A stretch of 19,016 nucleotides of DNA from Pseudomonadota bacterium (lineage in GTDB: Bacteria; Myxococcota; Myxococcia; Myxococcales; Myxococcaceae). The stretch spans positions 1 through 19,016 of the forward strand of contig JAFAAN010000023.1 of assembly GCA_023426545.1 (NCBI GenBank), read 5' to 3'. The notes under the pieces were generated by a model. The model was not told where the DNA came from. It ran no database searches and worked only from the letters and a program-made list of their open reading frames with translations. A program made the translations under genes and the position numbers. Positions 1 to 8,127 of the stretch are shown here, piece after piece; position 1 is the first letter of the stretch, and the number at the start of each line of letters is the position of its first letter.

Positions 1-1365
1 CCCTATACGGGGCCAGAGCGCCGCGCGCCCCGCCGCGCGCCGGAAGAGGGCGCCCCCCCTGGCGCGGCCGAGCGCTTCTGGCCCGCCCAGCCGCGCACGC
101 TGGCCGAGACGGGCCTCAACACCACCTTCGTGGAGGAGCTGGTCCTCAAGGCGCTCTTCTTCGCCGGCGAGATGCGCGGCATGGACATCGCCGCGCGGCT
201 CCAGCTGCCCACGGCGGTGGTGGACGATGTCATCGAGGGGCTGCGCCGCCAGAAGTACATCGACATCCGCGGCGGTGGTGCGTCGGGCGTGGGCAAGTCG
301 ACGATGATCTACCAGCTCACCACGTTCGTGACGGACGTGCTGCGGCAGGTGCTCGACCGCAACCGCTACAACGGCCCGGCGCCCGTGCCCTTCCAGGAAT
401 GGGCGGCCGCGGTGAGGCGGCAGACCGTGCGCGGCAACCGCATCACCCGCGCGCGCATGCAGGACAAGTTCGGCGACCTCATCATCAAGGACTACATCTT
501 CGACGGCATCGGTCCGGCGATGAACTCCGGGCGCGCCATCTTCTTCTATGGCCCGCCCGGCAACGGCAAGACGGCCATCTGCCAGGGCATGGTGAACTGC
601 TTCGCGGGGGACATCTTCATCCCCCACGCCATCCTCATCGACGACTTCGTGGTGCGCATCTTCGACGCCAACCTGCACAAGGTCGTCGAGGACGACGGCG
701 GTGGCGCCTCGTATGACCGGCGCTGGGTGCGCTGCCGGCGTCCGCTCGTGGTCGTGGGCGGCGAGCTGACGCTGGAGATGCTCGACCTCGTGTACTCGCC
801 GGAGGTGAAGTACTACGAGGCCCCGTTCCAGATGAAGGCGAGCAACGGGATGCTCCTCATCGACGACTTCGGCCGGCAGAAGGTCTCTCCCAGGGACCTG
901 CTCAACCGGTGGATCGTCCCGTTGGAGAGCGACATCGACATGCTCACCCTGCACACCGGCAAGAAGCTGCAGGTGCCCTTCGACGTGTTCGCCGCCTTCT
1001 CCACCAACCTGGACCCCAGCGACCTCGTGGATGACGCGTTCCTGCGCCGCGTCCGCTACAAGCTGGAGGTGCAGCGCCCGGACGAGGACCAGTTCCACGA
1101 CATCTTCCAGGTCATGTGCCGCAAGCGCGGCGTGCCCTATGACGCGTCCGCCGTGGACTACCTCATCGACACGCACTACCGGCCCCTGCGGCGCCCGTTC
1201 GCGGCCTGCCAGCCGCGCGACCTGCTGGACCAGGTCATCGACATGGCGCACTACCAGGGCGAGGAGCCGCGCCTGACGCCCGCGCTGTTGGACGCCGCCG
1301 TGCGCGGCTACTTCGTGCGCTTCGACAAGCTGAAGGAGAACGCCACCGCCGCCTCCATGGGCTGA
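1..1365 (+). CDS. AAA+ family ATPase with N-terminal winged-helix-like region (5' end outside window)
   Basis: The reading frame is open from the first base, so the true start lies to the left. The first in-window start codon, GTG at 130, falls inside continuous protein and is probably not the real start. After a Pro/Arg-rich stretch, roughly codons 44-95 resemble a winged-helix DNA-binding-type fold. The AAA+ core follows: Walker A GPPGNGKT at 550-573, Walker B MLLIDDFG at 850-873, a sensor-1-like Asn in FSTNLDPSD (about 1000-1026), and an arginine-finger-like FLRRVRYK just after. ATP binding and hydrolysis are therefore well supported; the substrate or partner is not visible. A second P-loop-like motif, GASGVGKS (277-300), sits in the N-terminal part. 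The gene ends 6 bases before the convergent WbqC gene. Confident on the AAA+ class, unsure of role. Confidence 0.85.
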   Translation, partial: PYTGPERRAPRRAPEEGAPPGAAERFWPAQPRTLAETGLNTTFVEELVLKALFFAGEMRGMDIAARLQLPTAVVDDVIEGLRRQKYIDIRGGGASGVGKSTMIYQLTTFVTDVLRQVLDRNRYNGPAPVPFQEWAAAVRRQTVRGNRITRARMQDKFGDLIIKDYIFDGIGPAMNSGRAIFFYGPPGNGKTAICQGMVNCFAGDIFIPHAILIDDFVVRIFDANLHKVVEDDGGGASYDRRWVRCRRPLVVVGGELTLEMLDLVYSPEVKYYEAPFQMKASNGMLLIDDFGRQKVSPRDLLNRWIVPLESDIDMLTLHTGKKLQVPFDVFAAFSTNLDPSDLVDDAFLRRVRYKLEVQRPDEDQFHDIFQVMCRKRGVPYDASAVDYLIDTHYRPLRRPFAACQPRDLLDQVIDMAHYQGEEPRLTPALLDAAVRGYFVRFDKLKENATAASMG

Positions 1366-1371
1366 GCGCCG

Positions 1372-2241
1372 TCAGCCGCCCGGGGGCGCGAATGGCCCCC
1401 AGGGCGAGGGCTCCAGCCACCGGCGCACCTCGTCCACCGGCACGTTGGCCAGCACGTCCACCAGCGACATGCCGTGGACGAAGCGGCCCTCGCGGCCCTG
1501 CGGGTACTCCGGGTGGCGGAAGCGCTGCCACAGCACGCGCACGTCCGCGTCCCGGAACAGGCCCACCTGGAGGTACAGGGAAGAGCCCAACCCGGAGTAG
1601 TACGTGTGCGCGCCCAGCTGGCGGCAGTACGCCACCAGCCGCGCCGACTTGTCCGCGCCGCGCTTGTCCAGCGTCGACGCGAGGACGAGGTTCGGCGTCA
1701 GGCCCAGGGGCTCGTTGAAGAGCGCCATGCTGGCCAGCAGCACCCGCAGCAGCGAGCCCGGGCCGGACTCGCGCGAGGCCGCGTCGTAGAAGGGCTCCAG
1801 GCGCGGCAGCACCTGCGTGGCGAAGTAGGGCCGCTTCCCGTACAGCGACACCAGCGTCTGAAGGTGCTGGCGGACCCAGGGCTGACGGGCGTCCACCGCC
1901 AGGTCCTGGATGAGGGTGTCCCGGTGCGGGTCCTCCAGCGGAATGCTCATCCACTGGAACCCGGGCTCGGTGGGGGGCGGCAGGGGCACGTTGTGCGGCA
2001 GGGCCACCCGCGTGCGCCGCTGCCAGCCGCGCCGCAGCCACTGCACGTTGTCCAGCACGACGAAGGTCCCCGCGCGGGCCAGCTGCTCGTGGAAGTCCAC
2101 CCACGGCAGGTAGTGCGGCTGCTCGGCGACCACGACTCCAGGGATGCCCGGCACGCGCGGAGGATAGCGCCCCCGCGCCGTCCCCGCGCCACGCCTTTGC
2201 CCTCCCGGCAGGTCGTTTCCTTCAGGTCCTGGGGTGTTCAT
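1372..2241 (-). CDS. WbqC family protein
   Basis: The protein has the WbqC-family signature near its N-terminus: AEQPHYLPWVDFHEQLARAG followed by VVLDNVQWLRRGWQRRTRV. Family members usually begin with a strand running into Q-P-x-Y-x-P-W and continue to an Asp-x-V-Q motif, as here. WbqC-like proteins are often found in O-antigen or polysaccharide loci and some are annotated as acyl- or aminotransferase-related, but the biochemistry is poorly defined. The start at 2241 (ATG, with a GGATGGGG-like site just upstream) gives an N-terminal extension of about 36 residues rich in Gly/Pro/Arg. A later GTG within the GVVVAEQ segment would give the more usual family length. The gene stands alone: divergent from the histidine kinase and convergent with the AAA+ gene. 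Family call firm, start uncertain. Confidence 0.85.
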   Translation of the reverse strand: MNTPGPEGNDLPGGQRRGAGTARGRYPPRVPGIPGVVVAEQPHYLPWVDFHEQLARAGTFVVLDNVQWLRRGWQRRTRVALPHNVPLPPPTEPGFQWMSIPLEDPHRDTLIQDLAVDARQPWVRQHLQTLVSLYGKRPYFATQVLPRLEPFYDAASRESGPGSLLRVLLASMALFNEPLGLTPNLVLASTLDKRGADKSARLVAYCRQLGAHTYYSGLGSSLYLQVGLFRDADVRVLWQRFRHPEYPQGREGRFVHGMSLVDVLANVPVDEVRRWLEPSPWGPFAPPGG

Positions 2242-2342
2242 GACCCCATCCGACGGTGCGCTCCCCGCTGGAAATGCCGTGCTACAGAAACGTAGGATTT
2301 TTCACCCCGTGTGTTCTGGGGGCCACGGAGCAGGGCGACTGG

Positions 2343-4415
2343 ATGAAGTTCCTGTGTCTCACCACCGATGCGCGGCATCCCGTGGCGGAGGAGTTGCGGC
2401 GCCAGGGGCAGGGCATCTTCGTCACCGCCGACGTGACGGAGGCGGCCGCGGCGCTGGGGCACGGGCCGGTGGACGTGCTGGTGGTGGACGCGGCGGACCT
2501 CGTGGAGGACGCGCGCTGGCTGGACGACCTGCGGAAGCAGGCGCGGCCGGAGGAGCCGCTGGTGCTGGGGCTCGCGCGCGGGGACACGGACGAGGCGCTG
2601 GAGCCGCTCCTGGCGGCGGGCGTGGACGAAATCCTGGTGGCGCCCTACTCGGCGGTGCTGGTGCGCGCGCGGCGGATGCTGCTGGAGCGCCGGGTGGCGG
2701 CGCGGCGGCAGCGGCGCACGTCCGAGGCGGAGGCGCGCGGCGAGCTGGAGCGGCTGGCCGCCATCATCCAGACGCAGTCGGACGTGGCGATGGCCGGCTT
2801 CGGCCTGGACGAGCTGATGCGCCTGCTCTGCGAGCGCTCGCGGGTGCTGTGTGGCGCGGATGGCGCGGCGGTGGCGCTGCTGGAGGCGGACACCGATGAG
2901 GTGAACTACCTGGTGGCCACTGGCAGCCTGACGTCCTTCATCGGCTTCAGGCTGAAGGTGGAGGGCAGCCTGACGGGCGCCAGCCTGCGGCAGGGCGAGG
3001 TGATGCGCACGGACGACGCGGAGACGGACGTCCGGGTCAACGTGCAGGCGCTGCGCAACGTGGGCGCGCGGTCGATGATCTGCGTCCCGCTGTGGCGCGA
3101 GGGGCGGCCGGTGGGGGTGCTCAACGTCACCAGCCAGCAGCCGAACGTGTTCGTCGACCGCGACGTGCGCACGCTGGAGCTGATGGCGGGCCTGCTCGGC
3201 GCGGCCATGGGCAACGCGGCCGAGGCCCAGGCACGCCAGGAGCTGATGGCGCAGAACACGCTGGCGCTCGCGGCCCTGGAGGAGTCGCAGGCGCTGTTCA
3301 CCTCCTTCATGGACAACATCCCCGCGGTGGCCTTCATGAAGGACGAGCAGGGCCGGCGCATCTGGGTGAACGCGCCGTACAACCAGTTCTTCGGCTTCCC
3401 GGCGGGGACGGACCTGTCGCAGATGGCCGACCAGGAGCTGATGCCGGAGGACTCCGCCGAGCAGATCCGCCGGGACGACGCGGCGGTGCTGGCCTCGGGG
3501 CGGCCGAGCGCCACCGAGGCGATGATTCCCGCGCGCGATGGATCCGAGCGCCACTGGCTCACCTACCGCTTCATCGTGCGGGAGCGCTCGGGGCGGCGGC
3601 TGCTGGCGGGCGTGGCGTTGGACGTCACCGACCGCAAGACCATGCAGGCGCAGCTCGTGGTGTCGGACCGGCTGGCGGCGGTGGGCACGCTGGCGGCGGG
3701 CGTGGCGCACGAAATCAACAACCCGCTGGCCTTCGTGCTCTCCAACCTGTCGTACCTGGCCGGCGAGCTGCACGCCTTGGCGCGCGAGGTGCCGCCGGGC
3801 CGCATGGCGGAGATGGAGGAGGTGCTGCGCGAGGCCACCGACGGCGCGCACCGCGTGCGGCAGATCGTCCGGGACCTGCGGACCTTCTCCCGGGGCGACG
3901 ACGAGGTGGCCACCGCGGTCAACGTCCAGGCGGTGCTGGAGTCGGCCATCACCCTGGCCCGCAGCGAGCTGAAGCAACGCGCGCAGATCATCCGCGACTA
4001 CCGCGAGGTGCCGCTGGTGGAGGGCAACGAGGGGCGCTTCGGGCAGGTGTTCCTCAACCTGCTCATCAACGCCGCGCAGGCCATCCCCCTGGGCTGCCCG
4101 GAGCACCACGAGGTCCGGTTGAGCCTGCGGACGGCCGGGGACCGCGTCGTCGTGGAGGTGCGGGACACGGGCGTGGGCATGCCGCCGGAGGTGCGCGCGC
4201 GCATCTTCGACCCGTTCTACACCACCAAGCCCGTGGGCGAGGGCACCGGGCTGGGGCTGTCCATCTGCCACGGCATCGTCACCGGCTTCGGCGGGGACAT
4301 CTCCGTGGAGAGCGAGGAGGGGCGGGGCAGCACCTTCCGCGTCTCCCTGCCGGTGGCGCGGCGCACGAGAGAGCCGCTGGAGCCGCCGCTGCTGCGCATG
4401 CACCTGGTGGGCTGA
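2343..4415 (+). CDS. Sensor histidine kinase: receiver-like, GAF, PAS, HisKA and HATPase domains
   Basis: A cytoplasmic kinase of 690 residues with no membrane segments. The order is a receiver-like domain (1-115), GAF (about 156-290), PAS (about 312-430, ending DVTDRK), a HisKA dimerisation helix with H-box GVAHEINNPL (His456) and an HATPase_c domain. The ATPase carries an N box (FLNLLINAAQAI), G1 (VRDTGVGMPPEV), F box (FDPFYTTK) and G2 (GEGTGLGLS). The H-box style is that of the NtrB/ZraS group. The receiver-like domain keeps an Asp (Asp49) at the phospho-acceptor position, but the usual Lys near the end is Ala100 and the acidic pair is incomplete. I chose ATG 2343 (MKFLCLTTDAR) because the receiver fold begins there; a GTG at 2256 and an ATG at 2274 are in frame but add an unstructured leader. 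No cognate response regulator is adjacent. Confidence 0.9.
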   Translation: MKFLCLTTDARHPVAEELRRQGQGIFVTADVTEAAAALGHGPVDVLVVDAADLVEDARWLDDLRKQARPEEPLVLGLARGDTDEALEPLLAAGVDEILVAPYSAVLVRARRMLLERRVAARRQRRTSEAEARGELERLAAIIQTQSDVAMAGFGLDELMRLLCERSRVLCGADGAAVALLEADTDEVNYLVATGSLTSFIGFRLKVEGSLTGASLRQGEVMRTDDAETDVRVNVQALRNVGARSMICVPLWREGRPVGVLNVTSQQPNVFVDRDVRTLELMAGLLGAAMGNAAEAQARQELMAQNTLALAALEESQALFTSFMDNIPAVAFMKDEQGRRIWVNAPYNQFFGFPAGTDLSQMADQELMPEDSAEQIRRDDAAVLASGRPSATEAMIPARDGSERHWLTYRFIVRERSGRRLLAGVALDVTDRKTMQAQLVVSDRLAAVGTLAAGVAHEINNPLAFVLSNLSYLAGELHALAREVPPGRMAEMEEVLREATDGAHRVRQIVRDLRTFSRGDDEVATAVNVQAVLESAITLARSELKQRAQIIRDYREVPLVEGNEGRFGQVFLNLLINAAQAIPLGCPEHHEVRLSLRTAGDRVVVEVRDTGVGMPPEVRARIFDPFYTTKPVGEGTGLGLSICHGIVTGFGGDISVESEEGRGSTFRVSLPVARRTREPLEPPLLRMHLVG

Positions 4416-4416
4416 G

Positions 4417-5199
4417 TCAGCGGCGGAACACGGGGTGGAAGACGCGCGGCGCCTTCTTCTTGCGCACGCAGCGGGTGTCCGCGTCCATGTAGCAGGCGGA
4501 GAAGGCGCGGCGGCGCAGGCCGGGGCGGCCCCGTCCGGAGCGGTGCCACACGTGGTTGTGGATCAGGATGGACTCGCCCGCGAGCGCTGGCAGCGGCACG
4601 GTGCGGGCCTCCGCGCCCGCCGCCGCCACGGCGTCCGCCGGCACCACCCCGCCCAGCTCCGTCACCAGCCCGCCGCGGTGGCTGCCAGGGATGACCTCCA
4701 GGCAGCCGCCGTCCTCGGGCGCGTCGTCCAGGGCGGTCCACACCTGCAGCTCCGGCTCGCGGGTGAGGCCCCACAGCCGGCCGCCGTCCTGGTGCCAGGG
4801 CAGGTTGCTGCCGCCGGCCTGACCCTTGTGGAAGAGGATGGCGCGGTAGAGGACGATGTCGCCGGGGATGAGGGCCCGGGCGACGCGCTCGAACAGCGGG
4901 TTCTCCAGCCACGCGAGGAAGCGCGGGTCCTTCTCCAGCTTCTCCAGCTTGCGGTAGTCCAGCGACGGCCCCTGCCAGCCCAGGCCCAGGGGTGCGTCCT
5001 CATAGCGGCCGGTGGTGGCGTCCGGCTGGAAGAAGAGGCCCGGGTAGGAGACGCGGCCGAGCATCAGGTCGTCGGCCCGCTCACGGAGCGCCGCCAACCC
5101 CTCGTCACTGAGCACGCGGCCCAGGCGCGCGTAGCCGTGCTCGGCGTAGTGGGCGAGGGCAGGGTGAATATCGAACCGTTCCGCGTCGACGCACAGCAT
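4417..5199 (-). CDS. Phytanoyl-CoA dioxygenase (PhyH) family Fe(II)/2-oxoglutarate oxygenase
   Basis: 260 residues, a normal size for the PhyH family of non-haem iron, 2-oxoglutarate-dependent hydroxylases. The iron-binding facial triad is visible: His136 and Asp138 in PWHQDGG and a distal His219 in VWHRSG, followed by an Arg cluster (RRR) where 2-oxoglutarate is normally held. The segment GGCLEVIPGSH is the characteristic strand between them. Family members hydroxylate very varied substrates (lipids, amino acids, antibiotics, nucleobases), and nothing here identifies this one. ATG 5199 is preceded by a good ribosome-binding site (GAGGGGG, about 4 bases away). Its stop lies 1 base from that of the convergent kinase. 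It is read divergently from the alpha/beta hydrolase, with 86 bases between the starts. Confidence 0.88.
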   Translation of the reverse strand: MLCVDAERFDIHPALAHYAEHGYARLGRVLSDEGLAALRERADDLMLGRVSYPGLFFQPDATTGRYEDAPLGLGWQGPSLDYRKLEKLEKDPRFLAWLENPLFERVARALIPGDIVLYRAILFHKGQAGGSNLPWHQDGGRLWGLTREPELQVWTALDDAPEDGGCLEVIPGSHRGGLVTELGGVVPADAVAAAGAEARTVPLPALAGESILIHNHVWHRSGRGRPGLRRRAFSACYMDADTRCVRKKKAPRVFHPVFRR

Positions 5200-5285
5200 G
5201 GTGCCCCCTCATACCCCGGCCCAGGTCCGGCGGGGCAGGTTGATGCTTGCGCGCCTGACGCGGACGCCCCATGGTTGGAGCTGGC

Positions 5286-6230
5286 ATGCCCTACCGACGC
5301 ACCACGCGCTTCGTGACCGCCCCGGATGGTTCCCGGGTCGCCTGGCATACCCACTTCGGCAACCTCCGGGAGGCCACCGCCGACGCGGAGCTGGCACGCC
5401 GGCCCACGGTGCTGCTCACGAACGGCATCGGCTCGTCGGAGAACTTCTGGCGCTACCTGGTGGGCAACCTGGAGCAGGACCACCGGGTCGTGCACTGGAA
5501 CTACCGGGGGCACGGCAGCAGCGACGAGTCCCTGGGCGACGGCTATCAGATCCCCGTGCATGTGGGGGACCTGGAGCGCGTCACCGAGGCGGTGATGGCC
5601 CGGGGGGACGGGCGGCCGCCGCATCACGTGGCCTTCTCCATGGGCGTGCGCGTCCTGCTGGACCTCTACCGGCGGCGGCCGGACCTGGTGCCGTCGATGA
5701 CGCTCATCGCTGGGGCGCCGGGTGCGTTCGGCTCCGGGGTGGACACCGCCGCCGCCCGCGCCTTCCTGTCCGCCGCCCGGGTCGCGCTCAAGCTGGCCAC
5801 GCCCACGCTGCCCCTGGCGGTGCCCGTGGCCCACGCGGTGATGGCGAGCCGCTTCGCCTACCCCCTGGGCCGCATGGTGGGGGCGCTCCGGGCCCGCGCG
5901 CCGAGGGCGGACATCGACGAGTTCATGTACGCCCTGCGGCGGATGAGCCCCAGGGCCTACTGGTACAGCCTCCGGGGGATGGTGGAGGGCCACGCCTGGG
6001 ATGTGGCCAGAACGGTGGAGGTGCCCACGCTCATCGTCGCCGCCAGCAACGACCTGCTGGTGCCGCTGGGCGAGATGGAGCGCATGCGTGACATCATGCC
6101 GCACGCCCACTGGATGCGCGTGGACGACGCGGGTCACGCGGGACTCCTGGAGGCGGGCGCGGAGATTGCCGACGCGGTGCGGGTCTTCCTCGTGGACCAC
6201 GGGTTGGAGGCCCCGCGCCCCCCGGTTTAG
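5286..6230 (+). CDS. Alpha/beta hydrolase fold protein
   Basis: 314 residues with the layout of a soluble alpha/beta hydrolase. An oxyanion-side strand VLLTNGIGSSENFW is followed by the HWNYRGHGSS motif, a nucleophile elbow with Ser118 in AFSMG, an acid in SNDLLVP (Asp256) and a catalytic His in AGHAGLL (His284). All three catalytic residues are present and correctly ordered. The first elbow residue is Ala instead of the usual Gly (A-x-S-x-G), a known minor variant. The helical cap around residues 150-230 is Arg- and Ala-rich. I prefer ATG 5286 to ATG 5271 because GGAG at 5277-5280 lies 5 bases upstream of 5286. There is no signal peptide. The substrate is unknown; esterase, lipase or haloperoxidase-like activities are all possible. 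Confidence 0.88.
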   Translation: MPYRRTTRFVTAPDGSRVAWHTHFGNLREATADAELARRPTVLLTNGIGSSENFWRYLVGNLEQDHRVVHWNYRGHGSSDESLGDGYQIPVHVGDLERVTEAVMARGDGRPPHHVAFSMGVRVLLDLYRRRPDLVPSMTLIAGAPGAFGSGVDTAAARAFLSAARVALKLATPTLPLAVPVAHAVMASRFAYPLGRMVGALRARAPRADIDEFMYALRRMSPRAYWYSLRGMVEGHAWDVARTVEVPTLIVAASNDLLVPLGEMERMRDIMPHAHWMRVDDAGHAGLLEAGAEIADAVRVFLVDHGLEAPRPPV

Positions 6231-6238
6231 GGCGGTTT

Positions 6239-6265
6239 TGCCCGGTAGCGCGGAGCCTCCGGGCA
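6239..6265 (+). terminator. GC-rich hairpin after the hydrolase gene
   Basis: A perfect 7-base-pair stem TGCCCGG/CCGGGCA with a 13-base loop begins 8 bases after the hydrolase stop codon. No T-run follows, so it is not a canonical intrinsic terminator. It could still cause pausing or protect the 3' end. The rest of 6266-6363 shows nothing else I can support beyond the GGAG ribosome-binding site at 6349-6352. Confidence 0.3.
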
Positions 6266-6363
6266 GGGTCCAGTGAAGTCGGAAACTGCCGCCCGGATTG
6301 CGTTGAAGGCGACAGTTATGGGATGCAGGGGGCTCTTCAAGCTTCAACGGAGACTCCTCTACC

Positions 6364-8112
6364 ATGCCCTGGTCCTTCCGGCAGTTGCTGGCGCCGCTGT
6401 CCGCACTGCTCCTTTTCATGTCCGCTTGTGGCGACGACCCCGATGAGGTCCGGGCCGTCTGTGGCAATGGCGTCGTCGAAGCCGGCGAGACGTGTGACGA
6501 CGGCAACCGAATCAATGGCGACGGCTGCGAGAACACCTGCCGTCCCACGCCTGATGCGGGTACCTCGGATGACGCCGGTACCGAGGACGACGCGGGTACC
6601 GAGGACGACGCGGGTACTGAGGACGACGCCGGTACCGAAGAGGACGGTGGCGTCATCATCGAGGACGACGCGGGTACTTCCGAGGACGCGGGCACCGGCG
6701 AGGACGATGCCGGTACCGAAGAGGACGGTGGCATCATCATCGAGGACGACGCGGGCACGCCCGACGACGCGGGCACCGGTGAGGACGATGCCGGCACTGG
6801 CGAAGAGGACGGTGGCTCCGGCGAGCCGGACTCCGGAACGGACCTGGACGGCGGTCCGGGGCCTGACGACGACGCCGGTACGGATGCGGGCACGGGCGAG
6901 GACGCCGGCACGATCCAGGTCTCGCTCGACAGCTTCGGCCCGACGGGCACCTTCGCGCGCTCGGGCACCACGGCGCCGACGTTCCCCGAGGCGCTGACGG
7001 TGAGCCTGCGCGAGAACGCTCCGGCGGAGGTCTGGGTGGAGGTCGCGTCGTCCAGCCCCGCGGTCAGCGTGCAGGGCGGGCTGGTGCGCATCGCTGCGGG
7101 CGAGCGCGCCGCCACGGTGCAGGTGACGGCGAACGTGGACGCGGATCCGGAGACGGACAAGGCGACGCTGACGGCGACGCTGGGCAACGAGACGCGCCAG
7201 GCCACGGTCCGGGTGCTGGCGGCGAACCAGGCGGCCGAGCTCTCCATGCTCACGCCCGAGGTCGCCTCCGTGAGCGCCGGCGAGACCCGCGGCTTCACGG
7301 TGGAGCTGGACGTGCCTCCCGCGCAGGACACGGTGGTACAGCTGGCGCTGGAGCCCACCTCGCTCGGCACGGTGCCGGCGACGGTGACGGTGCCGGCCAA
7401 CAGCCTGTCCGCGAAGTTCGACTTCACCGCGGGCGGTGAGGGCGGTGAGGGCCAGCTCGTCGCTGCTCTGGCGGGCCAGTCCATCGCCGCGGCGATCCAG
7501 GTGAGCGCGGTCTCCACCGGCCACGTCGTCATCAGCGAGTTCGCGGCCGCCGGCCCGAGCGGCGCTGGCGACGAGTTCATCGAGCTGTACAACCCGACGT
7601 CGAGCACGGTGAACCTGGGCGGCTGGAAGCTCCAGTACAAGTCCGCCACGGGCACCACCGGCTACAACAACAGCTGCACGCTGCCCGCGGGCGCCAGCAT
7701 CGCGCCGCGGAGCTACTTCCTGGTGGTGGCGACGGGTTACTCGGGCGGCAACACCACCCCGGGTGACGCGAGCTGCGGGACCTCGATTGCGATGGGCGGG
7801 ACGGCGGGCCACATCCGCCTGGGCTACCCGGAGCTGGCGCTGAAGGACCCCATCACCTCGCCGCTGGTGGTCGACACGGTGGGCTACGGCAGCAACGCCA
7901 ACGAGCCGGAGGGCAACCGCATCGGGGGCGTCCCGCCCGCGGCGGGCAGCTACGAGCGCAAGGCCTCGGCCACGTCGACCGTGGAGACCATGGGGGTCGG
8001 CGGCGCGGACGAGCTCCGTGGCAACGGCTACGACTCGGACGACAACGCGGCGGACTTCATCATCCGCCCGACGCGTCAGCCGCAGAACCGCGCGAGCCCC
8101 GCGGAGCCGTAG
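6364..8112 (+). CDS. Outer-surface lipoprotein: DUF4215-like Cys repeat, acidic repeat linker, lamin-tail domain
   Basis: A 582-residue exported lipoprotein. Residues 1-22 form a signal peptide ending in a lipobox (MSAC, Cys22), followed by GDD. Next is a DUF4215-type cysteine repeat with Cys33, Cys44, Cys55 and Cys59 (CGNGVVEAGETCDDGN and following), common in secreted myxobacterial proteins. Residues 64-183 are an extremely acidic Asp/Glu/Gly/Thr/Ala linker made of tandem repeats. Two beta-rich, Ig-like segments span about 185-380. A lamin-tail-domain-like unit starts near residue 387 (VVISEFAAAG, GDEFIELYNPTS, LGGWKLQY). Lamin-tail domains occur in secreted bacterial proteins, often with nucleases, but no catalytic domain is seen here. 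A stalk-and-head surface protein is a reasonable inference. The start is ATG with GGAG 11 bases upstream. It stands alone, with a hairpin after its stop. Confidence 0.85.
   Translation: MPWSFRQLLAPLSALLLFMSACGDDPDEVRAVCGNGVVEAGETCDDGNRINGDGCENTCRPTPDAGTSDDAGTEDDAGTEDDAGTEDDAGTEEDGGVIIEDDAGTSEDAGTGEDDAGTEEDGGIIIEDDAGTPDDAGTGEDDAGTGEEDGGSGEPDSGTDLDGGPGPDDDAGTDAGTGEDAGTIQVSLDSFGPTGTFARSGTTAPTFPEALTVSLRENAPAEVWVEVASSSPAVSVQGGLVRIAAGERAATVQVTANVDADPETDKATLTATLGNETRQATVRVLAANQAAELSMLTPEVASVSAGETRGFTVELDVPPAQDTVVQLALEPTSLGTVPATVTVPANSLSAKFDFTAGGEGGEGQLVAALAGQSIAAAIQVSAVSTGHVVISEFAAAGPSGAGDEFIELYNPTSSTVNLGGWKLQYKSATGTTGYNNSCTLPAGASIAPRSYFLVVATGYSGGNTTPGDASCGTSIAMGGTAGHIRLGYPELALKDPITSPLVVDTVGYGSNANEPEGNRIGGVPPAAGSYERKASATSTVETMGVGGADELRGNGYDSDDNAADFIIRPTRQPQNRASPAEP
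6553..6912 (+). repeat. Low-complexity acidic repeat tract (coding)
   Basis: In-frame tandem repeats within the lipoprotein gene. The basic unit is 18 bases encoding GTEDDA; four near-identical copies run from about 6562 to 6636, then the register degenerates into longer mixed units. The encoded linker is almost all Asp, Glu, Gly, Thr and Ala, with no hydrophobic core and a strong negative charge. Copy number in such tracts can change by slippage without shifting the frame because the unit is a multiple of three. Confidence 0.9.
6628..6789 (+). repeat. 81-base tandem duplication inside the acidic tract
   Basis: Two adjacent 81-base (27-residue) units start at 6628 and 6709. They encode AGTEEDGG-V/I-IIEDDAGT, then SEDAGTGEDD or PDDAGTGEDD. 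They differ at few amino-acid positions, and a third, partial unit (AGTGEEDGG) follows at 6790. This is a higher-order repeat built on the shorter GTEDDA unit and suggests recent duplication. Confidence 0.85.
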
Positions 8113-8127
8113 CAGGCCGTCCACCGA

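Noticed and set aside
2282..2295. CTAC-N6-GTAG inverted repeat between the WbqC and kinase genes
   Set aside because: Arms of only 4 bases are expected by chance; no supporting promoter elements were found.
2238..4403. 721-codon minus-strand open frame opposite the histidine kinase
   Set aside because: The kinase frame has every expected motif, while this frame is low-complexity His/Arg/Leu/Gln-rich with no domain.
6281..6321. Promoter-like elements (GGAAAC, TTGCGT, TTATGG) before the lipoprotein gene
   Set aside because: No pair had acceptable spacing for either a housekeeping or an ECF promoter.
5064..7658. 864-codon minus-strand open frame with Ser/Pro/Val repeats
   Set aside because: The repeats are the reverse complement of the lipoprotein's GTEDDA tract, and the frame also runs across the hydrolase gene; a composition shadow.
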